DNA from: Kappaphycus alvarezii
Lineage: Eukaryota > Rhodophyta > Florideophyceae > Gigartinales > Solieriaceae
Direction of reading: 5' to 3'
Assembly (NCBI GenBank): GCA_002205965.3
Contig: NADL03000451.1
Location: 2,976,001 to 3,040,000, forward strand
Length of the DNA stretch: 64,000 nucleotides
Below, piece after piece: positions 55,834-64,000 of the stretch. The notes below the pieces were generated by a model, which saw only the letters and a list, made by a program, of their open reading frames with translations, searched no databases and was not told where the DNA came from. The translations under genes and the position numbers were made by a program. Positions within the stretch are counted from its first letter, which is position 1; every line of letters starts with the position of its first letter.

Positions 55834-56871
55834 ATGGAATCCTCTGCCGGCCCTCGTATTGATAATCTCCAGAAGCTCCGTGATGACAACTTTCACATTT
55901 GGAAAGCTCGAATTCAACTCATCCTATCTCTCACGGAGGTTGACAATCATCTTACACTCGATCCACCGGAAGCATCTTCGTCAACTCACTCCGCATGGCA
56001 AAAGTCAGATGCCAAGGAACGAACCATCATTGGACTCACACTTTCAGATGCCCACCTTGAGCAGGTTCAACATGCCACCACGGGCAAGAAAATGTGGAAA
56101 ATCATTTGTGATATTTTTGAAAAGCATACTCTGCTAAACAAGCTCGCCGCAAGACGTCGCTTCTATACCGCAAAGATGCACCCAAATGAGAAAGTTCTAC
56201 AATTTGCTGCCCGTATTCGCCAACTTGCGGCCACTCTAAAATCCATGCCTGTGTGTGTCGAGGACAGCGAAATGGCCATGGCCTTCCTCAATGGCTTGCC
56301 CAATCGCTTTGAAAGCCTCATTTCAGCCCTTTATGCTTCCAATATCGAAGATGGCAAGCTTTCGTTCGAATTTGTACAGAGTAGATGTCTCCAAGAAGAG
56401 CAGTGCCATGCTCAACGAAATCAAGACGCACTCAAAGTCGCTGAGACGACTGCACTCCTGGGGACCCAGTCGTCCAAGCCTCGAACAGGAACTTCCGCAG
56501 AAATGTGCATACACTGCGGCAGGCATCGTGATAGCAACCGATGCTACAAGAAGTTCCCTCATCTGGCTCCCAGAGATCATACAGCTAGAGCTCATCTTGA
56601 TAAGGCTAGAGGAAGTAGAGGAAAATCCCTCAATGCCACGGAGGTTGCTGAAACTACCGAACACCCAGATGTCGTTTGTCTCTTGGCGTCGACTTCCCCT
56701 GCACAACAAGTAGCACTTCAATCTACTGGAGGCCCTCCTCTCTCATTATGCAATGGATCATCGGTTCAGGATGTACCTCGCATGTCACTTACGACCGCTC
56801 ACCTTTCACAAGTTATCACCTTCTCGCGTCCCTTTCACCTCTCGACCTTGGGGCAGATTCTAAGGCTTTGA
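55834..56871 (+). pseudogene. copia gag (UBN2-type)
   Basis: ATG at 55834 (MESSAGPRIDNLQKLRDDNF). The retrotransposon capsid domain is recognisable: FHIWKARIQLILSLTEVDNH, KMWKIICDIFEKHTLLNKLA, LQFAARIRQLAATLKSMPVC and MAFLNGLPNRFESLISALYA. A zinc-knuckle-like CIHCGRHRDSNRCYKK near 56505 lacks the usual GH spacing. The frame then shifts; sequence after about 56680 in this frame is not gag. It packages element RNA in particles when intact. Confidence 0.85.
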
Positions 56872-59800
56872 TTATTGGCTCCGGTGACGTTGCTCTCACG
56901 TTACGACGGAAGAGAGAAACTGTCAAGTGTGTAATGAAAAACGTATTACACGTTCCAGACCTTCGCTACCAACTGCTCTCCGTATCTGTTATGGCAAAGC
57001 TTGGAATTGAGACGTGCTTTAATAACGATACAGTCACCCTTGTTGGTCACTTGGACTCTACTCTTGTGGCGACTGGTACGCTCACTAATGGCCTATACTC
57101 CTTGGATGTCACCAAGCCTGCACTAAAGCCACAGACGGGATCTCAAGTTTCCTTGATATGCCCAATTTCAATATGGCATCAGAGATTGGCGCACATACAT
57201 GCTCCCGGAATCAAGTCAATGATCAGAAGCTGTGTTGTGAAAGGTGTAAAACTTTCACAAGGAAACGAGGAAGATGAAGTTTGCGTCGGCTGCATACTTG
57301 GTAAGTCCCACCGCACCCCAAACCCGAAGAAAAGACAAAGCCGTTATGCAAAACGTCTAGAACTGGTTCATTTTGATGTCTTGGGACCGGTCGAAACTCC
57401 TTCTCTGGGAGGGCTAGGTATTTTGTATCATTCATCGACGACTACTCCAAGTGGACGGTTGTGTATCCTATGAGCCACAGTCAGAGATGATAGATTGCTT
57501 TGAAAACTACAAAGAATTTGCGGAGAAACACACAAACCAGTCTATGAAACATCTCCAAGTACATGCGTTTCCTGAAATTAAAACTCCATTGGATGACGGT
57601 AAGCTTCTCATTAAGGCTTTACGGTCTGAAATGGTGGAGAGTAACTCTCAACCGAGTTCAAGAACTTCCTAATGGAGAACGGCATACAACATCAGCTCAC
57701 TGTGGCTCACACCCCCAGCAAAACTGGACTGCAGAACGGATGAATCGAACCCTTCTCAATCTGGTTCGTTCGATGTTACACCACAAGGGTCTTCCAAAGC
57801 ATTTCTGGGCTGAAGCACTTTCCACGGCTGTCTATGTTCTGAATCGCGTTAATTCAAGCTCTTTGCTAGAGAGCACCACTCCTTACCACCGCTGGAACGG
57901 CATTGCCCCTGACATATCTCACATGCAGGTATTTGTTGCACAGTGCTGGTATGTCGTGCCAAAGAACAAACTAAAGAAGTTGGATCCCAGATCTTGTGAA
58001 GCCCTTTTGATGGGGTACTCCTCTCAGAGCAAGGGATACAAGCTGTGGGATATTGGCTCAGAAAGAATGGTAATATCCAGATATATAATTTTCAATGAAA
58101 CCGCAACTTGTACACAGGCTGAAGTCACTTGTGAGCTACCGAATGGAGATCACTGCCAAAACATTTCCTCCGATGAAGATAAATCTCCTTCTGAAGAGTT
58201 TTTCGAAGTACAGAATTCCGCTGACGAAAACGAAGATTCTGAAGAGTCCACTGCCGGTGAAGAAAATTTATTCTCATCTGAAGAAGCCCGTTCAGTAGCT
58301 ACTCGTCGTTCCTCTCGGATTTCAAAGAAGACCATCCGCTGTTGTCCTTCTAGCTCTTCCTCAAATGTGTCACTTGTCGCAGAAATTGCACTGCGCTCAA
58401 CAGGTGTTCCTGCAACATACGAAGAAGCTACTTCTGCAGAAAACATTGCTTTGTGGATGCCAGGGATCATAAAGGAAGAAGACCCTATCCGTGAGAATAG
58501 AGCCTTCGATGCAGTTCCAAGAAAACCAGGAATGCACGTGATTCCACGTCGCTACGTTTTTCGTATCAAACCCGACGTCGGTCCTAAGGTTCGTATCATC
58601 GCTAAAGGATTCAGAAAAGTTCCAGGAGTATAGTACACAGACACGTATTCTCCTGTCGTTTCTGTTGCTGTTGTACGAATGTTCCTCTGCTTGACAAATC
58701 TGTTAGATCTGGAATGCGATCAGATGGACGTGGTAACCGCGTTTCTGAACGGTGACTTGGACGAAGAAATATTCATGGAGACTATAGCTGGTTTCCGAGA
58801 TCCAAACAAGCCCAACCTCGTCTGTCGACTTCTGAAGGCCCGTATGGATTGAAGCAGGCTCCTCGCCAATGGTATGCAAAAATAGATGCATTTCTGACTT
58901 TGCAACTCAACTTTGTCAGCAACCCGCACGAGCCATATATTTATGTCTATCGGAAGGAGACTATGTTCTGCATGAGAATACTATATTTGATGATCTCCTC
59001 ATTTCAGGCAGCAGTCGAAATATGCTCAACAATATCAAGGCAGAACTGAAGAAGAGATTCAAGATGAAAGACTTAGGTCCTTTCCAGTAATTCCTTGTTA
59101 TTCAAGTGCAGCGAAACCGCTCTGAGAAAACGCTGCATCTTTCGTCATCGATGTACACAGAAAAGATCTTGGAAAGGTTCCAAATGGCGACTCAAAACCT
59201 GTCGATACTCCAATGGTCCAAAGCAATTCCAACAAGGACGTAACTAATGATCAATAACTTCCTTCATCAGTACCATATCGTTCTGCAATAGGCATTCTCA
59301 TGTACTTGATGGTCTGTAATCGTCCAGACATTGTAATCGCTGTAGGTGCGCTGTCGCAGTTCTGCGAAAAGTCGATGTTCACTCACTGGAGGGCTGTCAA
59401 ACGTGTGTATTGCTACTTGAACGGATCTAAAACTCTTAAAATTCGTTACAGTCCGTCTTCATCTCACACCATCACTGGATTCAGTGACTCTGACTGGGCT
59501 GGCTGCCACTCTACTCGCAAGTCTACCGAAAGCTTCGTGTTCATGATCTCTCGTGGACCTATCTCATGGCGCTTCAAGAAGCAAGGATGTGTCGCGCTGT
59601 CGTCCTGCGAAGCAGAGTACATATCTCTGTGCACTCCCTCTAATGAAGAAATTTGGTTGTCAAACCTGCTCTGCAGTTTGATGAATGAGAAATGCGCTAC
59701 TGCTATTAGGATATCAGTTGACAACTCAGGCGCAATTAGCTCGTCTCAGAACGAATCAATCAATGAACGGAACAAGCACCTTGATATTAGGTATCATTCC

Positions 59801-59953
59801 GTTCGTGAAGCTGTGTCGTCCAAACATATCTCTTTTACTCACTGTCGAACCGAAGACCAAGTCTCTAACCTTCTAACAAAACCTTTGCTGGGCGTCAAGT
59901 TTGTGAAGTTTCGAAGTGAGTTGGGCATTCTTACTCCTGGTATTTCAAGTTAA
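56676..59953 (+). pseudogene. copia pol: protease, integrase, RT, RNase H
   Basis: The protease motif reads WIIGSGCTSHVTYD near 56750; the catalytic Asp of DSG is Gly (GGT). Integrase: WHQRLAHIHAPGIKSM near 57180, CVGCILGKSH, LELVHFDVLGPVETPSLGGL, then after two frameshifts [16 protein letters not shown] near 57740. [22 protein letters not shown] near 58540, a TAG at 58631, TYSPVVSVAVVRMFLCL, CDQMDVVTAFLNGDLDEEIF near 58720, and FDDLLISGS near 59000 in place of YVDDL. RNase H: YRSAIGILMYLMVCNRPDIV, FSDSDWAGCHSTRKSTESF near 59480, VALSSCEAEYISL and the end at 59953. Several stops and frameshifts; inactive. Confidence 0.93.
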
Positions 59954-60001
59954 TTTTTTATTGTTTTCAGATCGAGGGGCACTGCTGAGGTCAGTTCTAG
60001 T

Positions 60002-60011
60002 TTGAGGGGGG
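60002..60011 (+). other. polypurine tract
   Basis: TTGAGGGGGG immediately precedes the right LTR and would prime plus-strand synthesis. Confidence 0.75.
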
Positions 60012-60456
60012 TGTTAGTGTAATTTCAATTCTTTGCCTTTTTCTGACAGCTGACGACTCGAAATGAGGCCTATAGTTATTACTGTAATTTACCGTTCAAC
60101 CTAGAACTTGACCGTTATGTTTATCCACTGTACAGTACTGTAAGCTTGAGCTGATCTACTTTAGATCAGCTCAAGCAAGTCTAGGGTTAGACACTCACCG
60201 TCGTCTTCATTTCTTCTGGAAGCTTCCTTCAATCAACAGAAAGCATCAGTCGACTCGACTTGAAGTCTATATAAGCCCCGGTCTCTTTCCATCTTCTACC
60301 TGAGTAAAGTTCCTCACCACCTTCTCCTCTCTCCTCTCTCCATCTCGGTCCCTCACTCTTACTGTCCTTCTCTTTCTCTCTCTCTCTCCTGCTCTCCCGC
60401 TCTCTCCCTCACTCCTGTCTGGCTCCCTCGCTCCCGCTCTGTCGTTCTGTCCATCA
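60012..60456 (+). repeat. 3' LTR of copia element
   Basis: TGTTAGTGTAATTTC...CCATCA, differing from the 5' LTR by scattered substitutions and small indels. Carries the hairpin at 60144-60176 and a TATA box at 60267-60274. Confidence 0.95.
60267..60274 (+). promoter_or_regulatory. LTR TATA box
   Basis: CTATATAAGCC within the LTR, upstream of the CT-rich block. It is preserved here; the 5' LTR has CTATGTAAGCC. Confidence 0.55.
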
Positions 60457-63400
60457 AATTAATCATATCGCCATTGTTTCACTCTGTAATGAAGCTCGAT
60501 CCTGCTTCATCCTCCACCGGCTCCAAAGGCGACAGTCCTTCCCTCTCTCCGCACGCTCTTCTCGCTCAAGATTCACTCTGTGATACGGTTTGTAAAGCGT
60601 CCTCGCTCAAACCACAGTACCCCTGCATCGTCTCTGTCTAAATGGGAGTACTCCCATTTAGACACCACACGTGGTGGTGTGGAAATTGAACGTCTGTTGG
60701 GCGCAGGGAAGGTGGAACAAAAAGTAACTTCTATAGGTTGTGGGGGGGAATGAGTTGGTTTACTGCGAGTGGTGCATAGGTTGGGAGTCCTATAAACTTT
60801 CATTCACTTCGATAGGTTGTTGGAGTGGGTATTTTAACAGCATTACAACCACTCGATAGAATAAAGAGTGATTGTAATGCTTTTCGGGTATATCCCCGAA
60901 AACATCACAACGTTTTAACCAATCATCCCCGAAAACACTTGTAGAGAGAACGGAGGGAATTGGTGGACTCAGTTTCTAGGATTGCGGCTTTGAGATCTTC
61001 TTGGTTCTGTTGAGTTACTTTACCTTTTCTAGAGTAGCTATTATGGCCCATCCAAGCCATCCGCATCAATTTCATACCGACTTTCTGTAGCAGTGCCAGC
61101 TCTTGAATTGTCCCAGTGCAAATATCCGCAATTGAAGGATGGCACGCTGACGCATTTGCGGCTGTGACTCACTATCGCAGTCGTACTGACGGGGCCAGGA
61201 ACGTGGCTTTGAGAGCCATGGTCGTTTCCGTCATTTCCTACACTTAAAGAAGTCTTCACGGGGCGTCTTCACGTGCTTTACACTCTCTGCCATCCTAATA
61301 GTGTTTTGACTATAATATAGGCCTATGAGACATCCACTAAGTTCCGGTGAATGGCTTTCGACAATTATTTGCAACAACCTTCTTCTGCTTTGAGAGACTG
61401 GGTAATACCTTTTCAGTATGCTTATATATCAGATTTCTCAGTCTCTAGACAGTCCATCAGATCACCGCTAAGCTTAGTGGTGATATGATCGATGGACTTT
61501 TCAAGAGTGTATTGAGTAAGCCGGCCCACTCAATACACCTTCGACAATTGCATCATAAGTTGAGACCTTTACAACATCACCTTCGTCATCGGAGTTCAAA
61601 AATTGAGGTTAACTGATTCTTTCATTAGGCGGAACTGGTTTTGAAGTAGCAGCTGAGATACTATCCATGTCACTTTCATTAACCAACGCTGCGTGTCCGA
61701 ACTTCTACCAGAATGTCAACTAGAGTCCAAGTACTGGATGCAAATTTGGGTTACCCCATGGGTAATGAATGACAATTGTCATGTACTACATTACATGTTG
61801 CAGTGTTGTGAATTTAAATCAGAGATCTCTTGCACAGGCTGATACCCCCCAGCAGGACTTCTGAAATAAGATAGGGATTCAAACCCGCTCTTGAAAGAAC
61901 TAGACTATCCCAAGGTAGAGAAATACTATGGACTGAAAAGACTGCAGGCTTTTCTGCCCTAAGAGCTCCCACATACTCCAGTACACCTTTACTAATTTGC
62001 TGCCATAGCTGTAGGAGTGTTAAGCCCTCAAGCCCATGTGCTTGAGGGCTGCAGGCTTTCGTCAAGAGGCGAGTAAAAAGAAGAGGCCAATTCAAATGAA
62101 GTTCAGGAAAAGACGATCGAAGGCATCCTGTTGACCAAGTTTAGCGGTGCTTTCCATGAATACACGTGTTTAACAATCAAAACTCGAAGACCAAAGACCG
62201 AATTTCCTGGGGTCCTACCTGCAGATCAGGGATTGAGGCCTTGGATAGTTTTTTAACCGACCCAGTTGTCTGCTCGTAAACTAATGTTGCAATGGTCTTC
62301 TGTGGCATGCGTTGTTGTCCTGATCCTTCATCACAACCCACAAACATTTTACTTAATCGGGTGAGCCCAAGTTTCACCGAGATTCAACCAATCCCGGGTC
62401 AACCAACCAACACCGAGCCCCGCATTTCTCCCCTTTCATTGAATATCGATATTATGGAAGCAGCTTTGGATTTCAGTATTCTGGTACGTTTCCAGAAAAT
62501 GGCAATTGTTTCCACGGTAATTTCACCTTAGAATTTTTGAGCCAAGTCATTGCCGCTAACTGATCCGGCTTGTAATCATCGAAGGGATCCATGACACGCT
62601 GGATTTGGTTACTTTTACAGTACTAAAGTGCTTCTCCAATAGATGCATTACGCATTCTATGGTAGAACTTTAGTTCTATAATGCACGGGAAAAAGCCGAT
62701 TACTGTATTAGAAAAACTAAAGCACCCAAACGTTTTCTCCCTTTTGCAACATCTGGTAGCTATTTTATTGACCAAAGCTACCGTCCTTTCTTCCTCCGCC
62801 TCTGCTTTATAAGCCCATTAACGGTCATGGTTGCCGGCTGAATTAATGAAGAATGCAGACTTTTCATTGCAAAATTCATGCTTCATACTCTACATTATAT
62901 CAATTGTATACAATGCAGTTCGCCTCGCCAAAGAGATCTACGGAGAGTAGTCGCTTTCTATCAGCAGCATTGCTTGTATTTCGCATTGGCAATGCCGCCC
63001 TTGTTAAGATCTGCTCCAGATTACATTCACAAGCATGGGGAAGATGGGATGAAAGCTTGACTGCGGGACAGCATGTCCTTCATCGACTTGAGTTAGGAAT
63101 TATCATAGCTTTTTTGTTTCATAAATCTAATTTTATAGTAGACCAGATTTTAAGCTGTGCATATGAAATGCGGGAAAACGTCAGTGTTTCATATATGGCC
63201 CAGTTTCGCAGCTTTTGCATTCCGTGGACGCATAACGCATGCAATAATGCGGTTTAGTCGCACAAAGGGCAGATACCGTGTGTGTGCATATCTTCAGTGA
63301 TTCCAGGTTAAAGGCTTATCTTTTAAACCGGGAACCACTACAGTATTGGCCATAATACCATACTGCGGATGAGTCACTCATCTGCTCAACTAAACGCCTC

Positions 63401-63811
63401 TATTACCAAAAGCGAATAAAAATGAAATGTCTTGTGCTGACCAGCAAGGCGCCGTCTTCCATGTTGTCCGTGTTGGAAGTCGAACTTTCCCAAGATGGTG
63501 TGAAAGGTGAAATACGGTAATTTTAAGAACTGGGGCAGCTATCCATGACGATGAATCTGGCAAATTGAAAGGTCTGTTTCTGTTGCAACAAGTATAGCAA
63601 CTGAAATGACATTAAAATTTGTTGAAATAGAGCAGTACTGCTTCGTAATTGAAGGCGGTGTTTTTTCTAACGTTGTTGTCCAGGTTGGTTATTACTACGC
63701 CAACGGAACCTTGGCCAAGGGTTTCATGGTCAGAGATAGAAGTATCATCCTTCTATGAGCTTGGCACTGGGTTCTTCAAAATTGCTACAAGCTCCTCTTG
63801 ACTTATTTCAG
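60457..63811. other. no recognised gene between copia element and right edge
   Basis: Apart from the hairpin cluster, only unassigned readings occur: 61041-61259 minus (72 codons, GYLHWDNSRAGTATES), 62177-62377 minus and 62853-63257 plus (134 codons). None has a motif I can name. Confidence 0.45.
60636..62060. repeat. cluster of strong inverted repeats (hairpins)
   Basis: At least five near-perfect inverted repeats: a 28-bp perfect palindrome at 60636-60663 (centre GGGAGTACTCCC); a 14-bp stem with one mismatch at about 60839-60877 (CATTACAACCACTC arm); TTTTCGGG/CCCCGAAAA at about 60881-60903; a long imperfect one at about 61454-61500 (GTCCATCAGATCACCGCTAA arm); GTGTATTGAGT/ACTCAATACAC at about 61507-61539; and AGCCCTCAAGC/GCTTGAGGGCT at about 62023-62052. 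No coding gene is recognisable among them. Confidence 0.7.
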
Positions 63812-64000
63812 GGCAATTTCAGCAGGCCCACGCCTTCCTCGAGGTCGAAAACCTAGAAGGAAAACCTACGGTTCGGCGTGGCCAGATATGGTTAATGAGG
63901 CGTATAATCTCTCGAGTTTATTCGAGAGAGATGAAGATAAGGACTTCAAAGAAGGAACCGGATCCAGTAATGATGAACGGAGGTCTCTGGAAGATATAAT
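63812..64000 (+). CDS. possible exon running off the right edge
   Basis: After an acceptor-like GACTTATTTCAG the frame stays open to the edge. It reads a basic GPRLPRGRKPRRKTYGSAWP followed by an acidic DMVNEAYNLSSLFERDEDKD segment. Composition looks coding; no family recognised. Confidence 0.3.

Larger units (their letters stand above)
53999..60456 (+). mobile_element. full-length Ty1/copia LTR retrotransposon (decayed)
   Basis: 6.46 kb bounded by two similar LTRs (TG...CA, 443 and 445 bp) with a primer site just after the left LTR and a purine tract (TTTGAGGGGGG) just before the right LTR. Domain order is gag, protease, integrase, RT, RNase H, which defines Ty1/copia. Stops and frameshifts in pol and loss of the protease Asp show it is dead. 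The 5-bp flanks (CGGAC left, AATTA right) do not match, unlike the solo LTR at 1954-2394, so the element may be a recombinant between two insertions. Confidence 0.95.

Noticed and set aside
53999-60456. Minus-strand readings opposite copia gag and pol
   Set aside because: Shadows of the plus-strand retrotransposon genes.

Overview
The window is eukaryotic nuclear DNA. It carries an 18S-5.8S-28S rDNA unit, TATA-type promoters, LTR retrotransposons, LINE-like reverse transcriptases and PIF/Harbinger DNA transposons, and no operons. The rRNA text and a plastid/bacterial-type glycine oxidase (ThiO) fit an alga, perhaps a red alga; this is a tentative inference. Almost everything except the ThiO gene at the left edge is mobile or decayed.

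Layout. 1-1222: thiO-like gene on the minus strand, running off the left edge. 1412-4730: a Harbinger element whose transposase is split by a solo copia LTR with a perfect 5-bp target duplication. 4835-8540: a second Harbinger element with terminal inverted repeats, a transposase remnant and a G-rich minisatellite. 9970-11550: dead LINE reverse transcriptase. 13683-17690 and 27990-30110: gag-protease-RT-RNase H and integrase-chromodomain remnants of gypsy elements, probably one element split by the insertion of what lies between them. 20161-27529: first copy of an unrecognised multi-gene cassette (Y, X, N, T). 34684-36235: a dispersed repeat and tandem repeats. 38025-42304: an rDNA unit whose 18S lacks the 530-loop block and whose 28S stops at the R2/I-PpoI target motif. 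43510-52705: second, inverted copy of the cassette (T, N, X) with a LINE inserted between N and X. 53999-60456: a full-length, decayed Ty1/copia element with a half-tRNA(iMet) primer site and an extra zinc-finger ORF before gag. 60457-64000: hairpin-rich DNA with no gene I can name, and possibly the start of an exon at the right edge.

The most interesting signal is the repeated cassette. Three proteins of no family known to me (called T, N and X here) occur twice in the same order and relative orientation (T minus, N plus, X minus, or its reverse complement). T and N are divergently transcribed from a short shared region. Copy A appears to lie inside a gypsy pol gene, and both copies are decaying by nonsense mutations and frameshifts. 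This is the expected picture for a large, undescribed mobile element of about 9-10 kb. No function is assigned: similarity between the copies was found by reading translations by eye, and no database search was possible.
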